NCBI GenBank assembly: GCA_937872925.1
Contig: CALMUT010000265.1
Coordinates: 1 to 47,659 of the forward strand
Direction: 5' to 3'
Length of the DNA stretch: 47,659 nucleotides
Origin: an uncultured Myxococcales bacterium
Lineage (GTDB): Bacteria; Myxococcota_A; Polyangia; Polyangiales; Polyangiaceae
Below the pieces are notes generated by a model. That model searched no databases. It was not told where the DNA came from and was given only the letters and a program-made list of their open reading frames with translations. Position 1 is the first letter of the stretch, and the number at the start of each line of letters is the position of its first letter. Of the stretch, positions 8,591-16,584 are shown piece after piece. The translations under genes and the position numbers were made by a program.

Positions 8591-9685
8591 ATGGCGGCGA
8601 TGAAAGCGTTCGGCGGGCTCGTGGTCTTTGGCGCGGGGCTGATCGCCTTCGCATGTGGCTCGTCGAAGGAGGATCCCAAGCTCGGCTCCGCAGGGGGCGC
8701 GGCGGGGTCTTCTGGCTCGTCGGGCACCGGCGCATCCACGGCGTCCGGCGGCGGCGCGGGCATCACTGGCACTGGTGGCACGGCTGGCACTGGCGCAGTC
8801 GCTGGCGCTGCAGGCACGGCCGGAACCGGCGGCGGCCCGAGCGCCGAATTGCGCTTCGTCGCCATGGGCGACTGCGGCAAAGGCAACGACGGCCAGAAGG
8901 AAGTTGCCGCTGCCGTCCGTGACAAGTGTACCAAGGACGGTTGCGACTTCATCCAGATGCTGGGTGACAACCTCTACGATAGCGGTGCCAGCTCAGTGGA
9001 CGATCCCATCTGGCAGCAGAAGTTCGAGCTGCCCTACGCAAATCTCACCTATCCGTTCTGGGTTGTACTTGGCAACCACGACTACGGCGGCGGCGGCGCA
9101 GGTTTCGAGGTGGCCCGGGCCAACGTGCAGGTCGCCTATTCGCAAAAGTCCAACAAGTGGAAGCTACCCGCCAAGCACTACAAACACCCAGAGCCTGGCG
9201 TCGATTTCATTGGCCTCGACACGAACGAGTCCATGTTCAATGCCCATGCCACGCAGAAGACCAACGTCGCGAAGTGGATTGCGGAGTCCACCGCCGAGTG
9301 GAAGATCGCCGTGGGTCACCACCCGTATCTGTCCAACGGCCCCCACGGCAACGCCGGCAGCTACGACAACCTGCCGTTTGTGCCCGTCGTAAACGGCAAG
9401 GGCGTCAAAGACCTGATGGACACCACCGTCTGCGGCAAGGTGGACGTGTACATCTCTGGACACGACCACAGCCTGCAATGGATGACCGGCAAGTGTGCGG
9501 GCACGGAGCTACTCGTGTCCGGTGGCGGCGCTTCGAATACGGACCTACCGGGCAAGAACCCGACGCACTATCAAGGTGCCCACACCGGATTTCTCTACGT
9601 CGTGATCAAGGGCAAGACCTTCACCGGCGAGTTCATCGACGCCCAAGGCAACACGAAGTTCACCCGCACCATCACGAAGCCCTGA
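8591..9685 (+). CDS. Acid-phosphatase-like metallophosphoesterase lipoprotein
   Basis: A 364-residue secreted enzyme. The signal peptide ends in a lipobox-like FAC with Cys22, followed by a ~60-residue Gly/Ala/Ser/Thr stalk. The catalytic domain carries every metal-ligand motif of the calcineurin-like fold: GDCG (Asp94), GDNLY (Asp126), GNHDY (Asn162, His163), GHHPY (His243, His244) and GHDH (His291, His293). This order and spacing resemble tartrate-resistant (purple) acid phosphatases. A dinuclear metal phosphatase acting in the periplasm or at the cell surface is the likely role, but the substrate cannot be read from the sequence. ATG 8591 is preferred over the upstream ORF start at 8474, which would put a long non-signal extension before the hydrophobic core. 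Confidence 0.9.
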   Translation: MAAMKAFGGLVVFGAGLIAFACGSSKEDPKLGSAGGAAGSSGSSGTGASTASGGGAGITGTGGTAGTGAVAGAAGTAGTGGGPSAELRFVAMGDCGKGNDGQKEVAAAVRDKCTKDGCDFIQMLGDNLYDSGASSVDDPIWQQKFELPYANLTYPFWVVLGNHDYGGGGAGFEVARANVQVAYSQKSNKWKLPAKHYKHPEPGVDFIGLDTNESMFNAHATQKTNVAKWIAESTAEWKIAVGHHPYLSNGPHGNAGSYDNLPFVPVVNGKGVKDLMDTTVCGKVDVYISGHDHSLQWMTGKCAGTELLVSGGGASNTDLPGKNPTHYQGAHTGFLYVVIKGKTFTGEFIDAQGNTKFTRTITKP

Positions 9686-9719
9686 CGCGAATCGATGCTG
9701 CCGCTGCGCGCGGCGCCGA

Positions 9720-10745
9720 CTAAAACGTGCCGAACACGCCGGCGGAGTTCAGGCCGACCCAGGGACGCACGCTGGGCCCGGTGGCTTTCTCTTCGCGTTT
9801 GAGATCCAGCACCAGGAGCGTCACACCTGCAGCGACGCCGACGCCGCCCACGATGAAACCCACCGTGGCGGCAGTCTTAGCGCTACTTGCTTCGTCGTCC
9901 ACGCTAAGGACTTCCTTTTGCTGCGTCGGCGTACAGTTCGGTTCGCAGGAATCCGCTAAGGAATCCGCGTCTGCCGACTTTTTGTTGCCGTCGAGGAGGA
10001 AGTAGGTGCCCAGCCCCAACCCCACGGCGCCCACGCCAAACGAGATGTAGCTGCCCAAGCGCATGGTGCTCAGGCCGCTCGGCTTCTTCAGGTCGTCCGT
10101 GGAAATGCCCGTGCCGCCGCCTGCTGGTTCTTGCGGGATGGACGGCGCTTCGCTTGAAGGCTCCAGCTTGAGCACGACGTTCTCGCTGCCGCCTTCTGAC
10201 AGTGTCACTTCGACCGGCGCACTTTTGAGTCCTTCAGCTTCGGCGACCAGCGTGTGCGCGCCGGGATCCGCTGGGTAGGGCACGCCGAGGAGGGCGGCTG
10301 GCACGGCGGCACCGTCCAGCGCAACCCGTGGTGTCTTCGTGCCCGCGCCTTCCACGATGATGGTCAGTCGCCCGAGCCGTGCTTCTACCGCCGGCAGCTC
10401 GGCGATTGCGGCGTCGCGCGCCGCCTTGATTGCCGCGGGCGCGTCGTCGGCAAGTTGTTCGCGCTTCGCCTTCAAGTACGCCTCGCGGGCCTTCACCAGC
10501 TTGCCCAGCTTCGCGTAGGAGCGGCCGAGGTACACCAGGTGCGGCACCGCGTGCACCAGGCTTTCAGCGCGTGCAAAGAAGTCAACCGCCTCGGCAAAGC
10601 GGCCTTCGTCGAACGCTTTCTGTCCCTCGGACGCCGCAGCCCTCGCCCCTGCGCGTTCTTCGTCGGTGACGGCGAACGCCGCAGACGTCGTCGCACCTAC
10701 CAACACCATCGTGGCCCCAACTCGAGCTAAGCGCCTCAGCTTCAT
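9720..10745 (-). CDS. Secreted TPR/PEGA-like protein with two C-terminal membrane segments (copy B)
   Basis: A 341-residue paralog of the protein at 298-1341 with the same order of parts. These are a signal peptide (MKLRRLARVGATM), TPR-like helices at ~30-115 (GRFAEAVDFFARAESL, KLGKLVKAREAYLKAK), a PEGA-like beta domain at ~130-200 (RVALDGAAVPAAL, PADPGAHTLVAEAEG), a linker, and hydrophobic segments near 230-253 and 288-312. The loop between the segments again carries two cysteines (SCEPNC). The start is set by a TAGGAT box seven bases upstream, as in copy A; an in-frame ATG at 10754 is the alternative. It is divergent from kinase B with 90 bases between the starts, so both may be co-regulated. 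The role is unknown; envelope sensing with the kinase is an inference. Confidence 0.82.
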   Translation of the reverse strand: MKLRRLARVGATMVLVGATTSAAFAVTDEERAGARAAASEGQKAFDEGRFAEAVDFFARAESLVHAVPHLVYLGRSYAKLGKLVKAREAYLKAKREQLADDAPAAIKAARDAAIAELPAVEARLGRLTIIVEGAGTKTPRVALDGAAVPAALLGVPYPADPGAHTLVAEAEGLKSAPVEVTLSEGGSENVVLKLEPSSEAPSIPQEPAGGGTGISTDDLKKPSGLSTMRLGSYISFGVGAVGLGLGTYFLLDGNKKSADADSLADSCEPNCTPTQQKEVLSVDDEASSAKTAATVGFIVGGVGVAAGVTLLVLDLKREEKATGPSVRPWVGLNSAGVFGTF

Positions 10746-10752
10746 GGGGCGC

Positions 10753-10758
10753 ATCCTA
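10753..10758 (-). promoter_or_regulatory. -10 box for leaderless TPR/PEGA copy B
   Basis: TAGGAT on the minus strand, seven bases before the ATG at 10745. A -35-like GTGGCA lies 18 bases further upstream. Hexamer and spacing match copy A. Confidence 0.45.
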
Positions 10759-10820
10759 GAGAAAATCCGGGATTTTTGCCACGTCCGTGCACGCAGCAAG
10801 ACTTGGCGCCTTTCGGGGGC

Positions 10821-10826
10821 TAGAAT
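10821..10826 (+). promoter_or_regulatory. -10 box of kinase B
   Basis: TAGAAT, nine bases before the ATG at 10836, which leaves a leader of only a few bases. The -35 is not obvious. It lies about 60 bases from the divergent -10 of TPR copy B, forming a compact bidirectional promoter. Confidence 0.4.
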
Positions 10827-10835
10827 CGGGGGCTC

Positions 10836-12257
10836 ATGCTGAATCCCGGGGATGTCGTCGACGGCAAGTACAGGGTCGTTCGCCTGATCGGCGAAGGCGG
10901 CATGGGCGCCGTGTTTGAGGGCGAGAACACAGCGATTTCTCGTCGCGTGGCCATCAAAGTGCTGCACGCGCATGCGGCGCTGCAGGACGACACGGTCATG
11001 CGCTTCAAGCGTGAGGCGCGGGCCGCAGGCAAAATCGGCAACGACCATATCCTGGAGATCTTGGATCTGGGTGAGCTTGGCGAAGGCGCTCACTACATGG
11101 TCATGGAGTTCCTCGATGGGGAGCCCTTGTCCAGTCGCATCGAGCGCGGCGTGCTGCCTCCCGCGGAGCTGGTCGACGTCGCGTCGCAGTTGCTTGATGG
11201 GCTCGCCGCCGCACACCGCGCGGGGATCATCCATCGCGACCTAAAGCCCGACAACGTCTTCATCTTGAAGGAAAAAGCCGGCCGGCCCAACTACGTCAAG
11301 ATCATCGACTTCGGGATCTCCAAATTCCATCACGGCATGGAAGATGGCGAAATGAACATGACCCAGACGGGCACCCTCATGGGCACGCCCTTCTACATGT
11401 CACCGGAGCAAGCCAAAGGCAGCACCGAGCTTGACCATCGCATCGACATCTACGCCGTAGGAGTGATCCTGTACGAGTGTCTCTCGGGTCGCGTGCCCTA
11501 CGACGCTAACAACTTCAACGAGCTGATCCTCAAACTGGCCTTCCAGCCAGCGCCGCCCATCACCACCTTCGTGCCGAACATCGACCCGCGCCTTGCGGAA
11601 ATCGTGCATGGCGCTTTGGCGCACGATCGTGACCAGCGCTACAACTCCTGCGAAGCGCTGCAGCAGGACCTGCAGAACTGGTTGCAAGGCGCCGGCGCCG
11701 CGGCGCAGCAGGGGTTTGCACCGGTCGTGGATGTTGGCCTGACCCATGCGGAGACGACCACCGGCCCCAGCGGCCCGGGGCACCCCGTCGTGGCTCCCGC
11801 CGGCACGCAGAGCAACTGGAGTCAGTCGGGCATCACGCCCCCGATCCCAAAGACCAGCCCCGTCGTGCCCCTGGCCATTGCCGGACTCGTCGTCTTGCTG
11901 ATGCTGGGTGGCGGCGCTTTCGGTGTGTACAAATACATGTCCGGCAAGAACGCTCAGGCCGCGGCAGCGGAGACACTGGAGACGGACGCCTCCGCCACGC
12001 CGACGGACACCGAAGACTCCGCGACCCCGCCGGCGTCCGAAACGGCCGCTCCAGAGAACACCGAAGCACCCGCGCCCAGCGCGTCGGCGCCCAGCGCCGA
12101 CGAAGGCGACCCAAAGAAACCCGTGGCCAACGTCGGCGCGAAACCGGTCGCGAAACCGGTCGCAGCGAAACCCACGCCGATCATCAAGCCGGGACCCAAG
12201 CCCGCAGCCAAGCCTACGCCCAAGCCAGGCATGGGCGGCGCGCAGGACTGGTACTGA
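10836..12257 (+). CDS. Membrane-anchored Ser/Thr protein kinase (copy B)
   Basis: A 473-residue Hanks-type kinase: Gly-rich loop GEGGMGAVF (19-27), VAIK Lys41, HRDLKPDN Asp135, DFG Asp158, GTPFYMSPEQ, and the DIYAVGVILYE helix. The kinase domain ends near 285. A linker leads to one membrane segment (~341-366). The tail is Ala/Thr/Glu/Pro-rich and ends in Pro-Lys repeats (KPVAKPVAAKP, PKPAAKPTPKP), partly encoded by a tandem 12-base repeat near 12137-12160. It shares its layout with kinase A, including the PK-rich tail, so the pair probably arose by duplication together with the TPR/PEGA genes. The tail may span the periplasm or bind peptidoglycan or an envelope partner, which is an inference. 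Confidence 0.93.
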   Translation: MLNPGDVVDGKYRVVRLIGEGGMGAVFEGENTAISRRVAIKVLHAHAALQDDTVMRFKREARAAGKIGNDHILEILDLGELGEGAHYMVMEFLDGEPLSSRIERGVLPPAELVDVASQLLDGLAAAHRAGIIHRDLKPDNVFILKEKAGRPNYVKIIDFGISKFHHGMEDGEMNMTQTGTLMGTPFYMSPEQAKGSTELDHRIDIYAVGVILYECLSGRVPYDANNFNELILKLAFQPAPPITTFVPNIDPRLAEIVHGALAHDRDQRYNSCEALQQDLQNWLQGAGAAAQQGFAPVVDVGLTHAETTTGPSGPGHPVVAPAGTQSNWSQSGITPPIPKTSPVVPLAIAGLVVLLMLGGGAFGVYKYMSGKNAQAAAAETLETDASATPTDTEDSATPPASETAAPENTEAPAPSASAPSADEGDPKKPVANVGAKPVAKPVAAKPTPIIKPGPKPAAKPTPKPGMGGAQDWY

Positions 12258-12289
12258 CGCTACCGGCTTGAATTCCCAGAGTCGCCCAC

Positions 12290-12838
12290 TCAGCGCCAAG
12301 TCGCGAGGTAGTGAGCGCCGGCGGCGGTGCGAGTGCACTCGACCCGGACATCCTTTCGGCCCGCGATGCTGAGGACGGTTTGCACGCCAATGCGGGTAGC
12401 GCGCAGCGGCCAGGGCGGAACGTCGGGCCAGTCCAGGAGCAAGATCTCGCCGTGGCCAGGCTTCGGGATGTCGGCTTCGAGCCGGCCGCGATCGTAGGAC
12501 TTGCCGAAGATCACTGGTGTGCGGCTGATCAGCGCCTTGTCCGTGGTGAGGCGCAATAGGAGTCTCCAAAACGTACGCATGGTGCGTTCGATGCTGACTG
12601 TCGCGACGCGCTCGTGCAGGCTCGACACGGATTCTCCGGACTCTTTCGCCAGCTCGCTAAAGACGGTTTCCATCACCACGATGGGCACCCACTCCACCGC
12701 CGTGAGGGTCTCGTAGCGCTGCCGCGTCTCGGGGTGTACGCGGCTCAGCGCCCGCTCCACGAGCTCTTCGCCCAAGAGCTCTGCAGCGACATCGCGCAGA
12801 CCACACGCCAGAGGACCGGAAACACAGGGCGGGGCCAT
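12290..12838 (-). CDS. Hypothetical protein, possibly DUF2378/HNOB-like fold
   Basis: A 182-residue soluble protein with no signal peptide or membrane segment. The middle is helical (RQRYETLTAVEWVPIVVM, SIERTMRTFWRLLLRLT). The C-terminal half alternates in a beta pattern (GEILLLDWPDVPPW, IGVQTVLSIAGRKDVRVEC) that recalls the small paralog families abundant in myxobacteria (DUF2378/TIGR02265 or HNOB-like folds). That family call is pattern memory, not proof. It is convergent with kinase B. Start ATG 12838 has no strong ribosome site. A TAGCGT box lies about 13 bases upstream. Confidence 0.55.
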   Translation of the reverse strand: MAPPCVSGPLACGLRDVAAELLGEELVERALSRVHPETRQRYETLTAVEWVPIVVMETVFSELAKESGESVSSLHERVATVSIERTMRTFWRLLLRLTTDKALISRTPVIFGKSYDRGRLEADIPKPGHGEILLLDWPDVPPWPLRATRIGVQTVLSIAGRKDVRVECTRTAAGAHYLATWR

Positions 12839-12883
12839 AAAGCTGCCGTCGACGCTAGCACGCAGCTGCGCGCTGTGGCCGCT

Positions 12884-13555
12884 TCAAGATCCGGAAAGGA
12901 TCTGCTTCATCTTAGTGGAGCCCTCGGTGGGGCTCTGCACGCGCAGGGTCGTGTGCGCATAGCCGTCGACGGATGGTAGCCCGGCGATGCACCATCCGGG
13001 ATTGTCCGGTCGGGGCACGAGTTTGCCAAAGGGGTCAATGCCTGCGACGAAGATCTGCCCCACGGCGTTGGGCCCCTCGCTCGGCGCGTAGTAGGCGTGC
13101 CCGCCCGCGCTGATCTTCGTCAATGCGGGACCGCGCCCGATCTCCAGCACGTCGAACGTGATGTGGTCGCCGCCCGCCCCGGAGCATTCGCCGTCAATGC
13201 GCGTCACCTTAATTACGGCGACGCTGCACGAAGTGGCGATGGCACTCTGTGCGCTGGCATCGTTCGCGCCGCCCTCGGCGCAAACGCCGGCGTCCGTGCT
13301 GCCGCCGCTGCCGCCCACGCTGGCGTCCCCCGCGCCGCCACCGCTGCCGGCGCTGCCACCGCTGCCGCCCACAGCCCCCGCCGCGCCGCTGCCTCCCGCC
13401 CCCGCCCCCCCCGTCGCAGAGCTGCCGCCACTCGAACCCGCGCCACTGCCGCTGCTTCCCCCGCCGGCGCCACCACTGGCACCGTCCGAGGACGTATCAC
13501 CGCAGCCGATCAAGAAAGTCGCACTCAGGAGCAACCATGCGCGCAGGCTTTGCAT
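12884..13555 (-). CDS. Stalked lipoprotein with small C-terminal beta domain
   Basis: A 223-residue lipoprotein. The signal peptide MQSLRAWLLLSATFLIGC ends in lipobox LIGC (Cys18). A Gly/Ser/Ala stalk of about 70 residues follows. The C-terminal ~120 residues contain SCSVAVIKVTRIDGEC, HITFDVLEIGRG and GWCIAGLP, suggesting a disulfide-stabilised beta domain that I cannot assign. The start at 13555 is supported by TATGCT ending six bases upstream. It lies directly downstream of the C45-type hydrolase gene on the same strand, 20 bases after that stop, so it may also be read from the upstream promoter. Confidence 0.75.
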   Translation of the reverse strand: MQSLRAWLLLSATFLIGCGDTSSDGASGGAGGGSSGSGAGSSGGSSATGGAGAGGSGAAGAVGGSGGSAGSGGGAGDASVGGSGGSTDAGVCAEGGANDASAQSAIATSCSVAVIKVTRIDGECSGAGGDHITFDVLEIGRGPALTKISAGGHAYYAPSEGPNAVGQIFVAGIDPFGKLVPRPDNPGWCIAGLPSVDGYAHTTLRVQSPTEGSTKMKQILSGS

Positions 13556-13561
13556 GCCCTG

Positions 13562-13567
13562 AGCATA
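13562..13567 (-). promoter_or_regulatory. -10 box for leaderless stalked lipoprotein
   Basis: TATGCT on the minus strand, six bases before the ATG at 13555, in the short gap after the hydrolase gene. The following CAGGGC could alternatively serve as a weak ribosome site. Confidence 0.35.
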
Positions 13568-13575
13568 CGCCGTGT

Positions 13576-15258
13576 CTACGGCATTGGCACATCGGCCAGG
13601 GTGAATTCGACGCCAAAGCGACGTCCGCGGTAGGGACGGCGCAGCCCGCGTTTCGCAGCTTTCTCCACCAATGGGTCGCCGCGCTGGGCGTCGCGATAGT
13701 TTGATAGAGCCGCCTCGCGCTGTCCAAGTAGGTCCTGGGCACGCCCGCGCCATAGGTGAAAGCTCGCGATGCGCTCCGGAGCGTCGTGGCTCAGGGCGAT
13801 GGCGCGATCAAAGCTCTTCAGCGCGCCGCTGGCGTCCCTGTCGAGTAGCGCCATCAGCCCCTGCATGTAGAAATACAAGGGTTGATCCGGTGCGGCCTGC
13901 GACGCGCTCTGCAAATGCTCCCGGGCGGCTTTCAGATCGTCTGCGTTGAAGTAGGCCTCGTATGCCTGTCGATAGTGCTCGAATGCCCCGTGGCTTCCCG
14001 CGTCCAGCTTGCCGCCAGTCAGCGGCGGCAGCTGCGCCACGCTCTCGGTAGCAAGGTCGAAGGCGACGTACTCGTTGTTGCTGGTCGGCGCGCGTCCGGT
14101 GCCGACCCACATGCGCCCCAGTTCCGGATCGAAGACCACGCTCGCAACCGTCATGACCACGCTGATTGCTTCCTCGAAGCGACAGCCGCGCCCCGGGTTG
14201 CCCAAAATCCCGGCGATCACGTTTTCGTCGATGTGCCCGCGGCGCTCTTCCAAAAGTGCCCGCGCTCGGCGGTAGCGCGCCAAGTTGTTGCGCCAGTGCG
14301 ACGGATACAATTCGCGCTCCGTGCGTGAAAGCGCGCGGTCCAGGTACACATTCGAATAGGCCGCGACGCCTTCGGTTTGTGGCAGTGCCGCCTTGCGCCC
14401 CGGCGTTGTTTCGTAGAACAACGCAGCCTGGTCTGCGGCGGACGTGATCACATACGTCCAGCAGCCCGAGGGCGTGTCCTCGTCCAGCATGCGCTTTGCG
14501 TCGTCCAGGTTGCGCGCGTGGCGCATGATCAAGTCGCCGGTAATACCGATGGGCGTGCCGCCCAGGGCAAGGGCGTCACTGGCCATGTGTTGGTGTACCA
14601 CCAAGGACAGCCCGGAGCTGTTCATCGCCGTGATGCCGCCGAAGAGCACACCCGCAGCAGACAAGGACACATAGGGCTGCCCGTCTTTGGGTCGGTGAAA
14701 CACAATCGCCTGCTCCGTGTCCCAAGCGCCCACGCCCTGATAGTCGAAGTTGCGTCCATGCAGCATGCGTCCATGTTCGGTGGCGGCTCCCCAAGCGACT
14801 GCACTCGTGCAACCCAAGAGGGGCACGCCGTGATGCGGCGCCAAGCGTGGCATGCGGAAGCGAAGCAGTTGCTGCAACACCCACAAATAGCTCTCGGGCA
14901 TGGTCACGGCGCTGAGCAGGTTCTTCTTGGAGAGCCCGGCCCCGTCCGCCAACCCCGCCAGTGCGCGCTTTGCGTGCTCGGGAAATCCCAAGGCAATCTT
15001 GCGACCGACGGTATGCGATAGCCCATGCGACAGCGCTTTGCCCAAGCCGCCGCCAAAGCCCGTCCCGAGCATGCGCTCCACGTAGCGTTCGAAGTAGGGC
15101 AGGGGACCGCGCGGGATGGCTTCTTTCAACAGCGCGCCATGTTGGTAGCCCATTTCGTAGTCGTCGCCGGCGATGCGCAGCAAATGCAGGCCTGCATGGG
15201 TCTCGTAGGCGGGACGGGCGCTGGGCGCTGTATTCGTGGATGAATCTACCTGGAGCAT
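13576..15258 (-). CDS. C45-type Ntn hydrolase / acyltransferase with C-terminal TPRs
   Basis: A 560-residue protein. The first ~380 residues match the C45 autoproteolytic acyltransferase/hydrolase pattern. An N-terminal part contains GYQHGALLKEA. The candidate nucleophile is Cys150 in LGCTSAVAWG, followed by the family's GRMLHGRNFDYQ and ITAMNSSGLSLVVHQ. In the family, cleavage before the Cys exposes the N-terminal nucleophile that hydrolyses or transfers amide bonds. Residues ~430-545 form TPR helices (FYMQGLMALLDRDASGALKSFDRAI). No clear signal peptide is seen. ATG 15258 follows AAGGAAG and lies inside the last codons of the gntR gene (13-base overlap), so the two are translationally coupled. 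The substrate is unknown: beta-lactam-like, N-acyl amino acid and lipid amides are all possible. Confidence 0.8.
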   Translation of the reverse strand: MLQVDSSTNTAPSARPAYETHAGLHLLRIAGDDYEMGYQHGALLKEAIPRGPLPYFERYVERMLGTGFGGGLGKALSHGLSHTVGRKIALGFPEHAKRALAGLADGAGLSKKNLLSAVTMPESYLWVLQQLLRFRMPRLAPHHGVPLLGCTSAVAWGAATEHGRMLHGRNFDYQGVGAWDTEQAIVFHRPKDGQPYVSLSAAGVLFGGITAMNSSGLSLVVHQHMASDALALGGTPIGITGDLIMRHARNLDDAKRMLDEDTPSGCWTYVITSAADQAALFYETTPGRKAALPQTEGVAAYSNVYLDRALSRTERELYPSHWRNNLARYRRARALLEERRGHIDENVIAGILGNPGRGCRFEEAISVVMTVASVVFDPELGRMWVGTGRAPTSNNEYVAFDLATESVAQLPPLTGGKLDAGSHGAFEHYRQAYEAYFNADDLKAAREHLQSASQAAPDQPLYFYMQGLMALLDRDASGALKSFDRAIALSHDAPERIASFHLWRGRAQDLLGQREAALSNYRDAQRGDPLVEKAAKRGLRRPYRGRRFGVEFTLADVPMP

Positions 15259-15962
15259 TGCTTTGACTTCCTTGCTTCGGCCAAGACTTGTTGGTTGGCC
15301 CATTCATGAAATTGCAACACCATCGTGCGGGCGGCGGCAGCGTCCTGACAGCGGATGGCCTCGTACAGCACGCGATAGCCGCGCACTTCTGCCGCGCGCT
15401 GCCGAGTGCCGTGCAAAAGTGGCGATAGCCGCCGGGCGATCTGGCGATGCCAGTGCGATAGCATCACAAACAAGCGGTTCTTCGACGCGTGCGCCAGGCA
15501 CAGTCCGAAGTCGTCCACGGCCGCGAAAGCGTCGTCGCTTCCTGGCACCGCCCCTTCGATGCGCGCCAGAATGGCTTCAAGTTTCACCAGGTCGTCGGCG
15601 TTGCGCCGCTCGGCCACCAGGCCCGCCAAATGGCTGTCGAGCAGTGCCCGGATCTCGAGGAACTCTTCCAAGAACTTCGGGTCCAGCTTGCCCGCCGCGT
15701 TGACCAACAACGCGCTGATGACTTGCGGCGTCAGCGACTGCATCGGATCGAGGACTTCGGTGCCACGCCTGCGTCGGGGTTCCACCAAGCGGTGCACCTG
15801 CAGCAACTTTCCCGCTTCGCGCACGACGCTGCGATTGACCCCATAGTCGTCCGCCAGGTCCTCTTCTCGCGGCAGGATGCTGCCCACGGGGAGCTCCCCG
15901 GTCACAATGCGGCTGATCAGATCCGAGGCGACTTTGTCGGCTTTTCTGGGAGATCCGGGCAC
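15246..15962 (-). CDS. GntR-family regulator, FadR subfamily
   Basis: A 238-residue regulator. The N-terminal winged helix-turn-helix is clear (~8-75: GSILPREEDLADDYGVNRSV, VREAGKLLQVHRLVEPRRRRGTEV). The C-terminal all-helical FCD ligand domain follows (~95-225: FLEEFLEIRALLDSHLAGLVAERR, FGLCLAHASKN). It should bind the GT-N3-AC palindrome at 15977-15993 in its own promoter and sense a small metabolite, perhaps related to the coupled hydrolase's substrate or product. GTG 15962 is used; an in-frame TTG immediately before it is possible. No ribosome site is seen. The GntR-hydrolase overlap makes a joint function likely. Confidence 0.9.
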   Translation of the reverse strand: MPGSPRKADKVASDLISRIVTGELPVGSILPREEDLADDYGVNRSVVREAGKLLQVHRLVEPRRRRGTEVLDPMQSLTPQVISALLVNAAGKLDPKFLEEFLEIRALLDSHLAGLVAERRNADDLVKLEAILARIEGAVPGSDDAFAAVDDFGLCLAHASKNRLFVMLSHWHRQIARRLSPLLHGTRQRAAEVRGYRVLYEAIRCQDAAAARTMVLQFHEWANQQVLAEARKSKQCSR

Positions 15963-15974
15963 CAAAGTGGCTCA

Positions 15975-16002
15975 ATAATATGTCGGACTTATTGGAAGTC
16001 AA
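15975..16002 (-). promoter_or_regulatory. Promoter of gntR-hydrolase operon
   Basis: Minus strand: -35 TTGACT (15997-16002), 16-base spacer, -10 TATTAT (15975-15980). This is the closest to a sigma-70 consensus in the window. The leader before the start codon is only a few bases. Confidence 0.65.
15977..15993. promoter_or_regulatory. Probable GntR/FadR operator
   Basis: AATATGTCGGACTTATT is a 17-base palindrome with one mismatched pair, centred on 15985. Its GT-N3-AC core is the hallmark of FadR-subfamily sites. It covers the -10 box and most of the spacer of the gntR promoter, as expected for autorepression. Confidence 0.7.
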
Positions 16003-16109
16003 GGTCCGCGGGGCGATTTCCGCCATTGCCCTGACGGGACGCATGCGAAAGTCTCGTGAGCGCGCCCCGCCCCCGCTGGCGGTCCGTGCGCGGCGGGAGG
16101 AACGAAGCG

Positions 16110-16481
16110 ATGACCGATGCACCTGCAGACCACGGGACCCCGAGCGAGCGGCGTCGATCGAAGCGCGTGCCCGTAGAGGTCGCGCTTGGCGTGCACAGCG
16201 ACAGCAACTTTTTTTCGGGTCTCACCCGCGACATTTCCGACGGCGGCCTGTTCGTTGCCACCCACACGCCGCTGCCCCTGGGCACACACGTCTCGGTGAA
16301 GTTTGCGCTGCCGGCTTGCCCGGAGATGGAAGCGCACGGCGTCGTGGTTTGGCTCAGCGAACCGAATACGGGCCACCCCGGCATGGGCGTGCAGTTTGTG
16401 CAACTGAGCAAAGAAAACGAAGCGCTGATCCGCCGCTTCATGGCGAAGCGCGATCCGCTGTACCACGACCTTGACGACTGA
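16110..16481 (+). CDS. PilZ-domain protein
   Basis: A 123-residue, single-domain soluble protein. The c-di-GMP-binding signature is present: the basic RxxxR region (RRRSKRVPVEV, ~16-26) and DISDGGLFV (D/NxSxxG). The strands LPLGTHVSVKFAL and GMGVQFVQLS complete the barrel. It resembles the myxobacterial PilZ paralogs grouped as TIGR02266. It would act as a c-di-GMP effector through protein contacts. ATG 16110 follows GGAGG with good spacing and is preferred over the longer frame from 16056. It is divergent from the GntR operon and has no obvious partner nearby. Confidence 0.85.
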   Translation: MTDAPADHGTPSERRRSKRVPVEVALGVHSDSNFFSGLTRDISDGGLFVATHTPLPLGTHVSVKFALPACPEMEAHGVVVWLSEPNTGHPGMGVQFVQLSKENEALIRRFMAKRDPLYHDLDD

Positions 16482-16584
16482 ATTGTTCGTTTAGGGCGGA
16501 TGCCCCGGAGGATCGCAGAGATGGGCGCGTGTCTCCGCGCAGAGGCTGAGTCCGAGTGGGCACCCGCGCCTGGCGTGGGTGACC

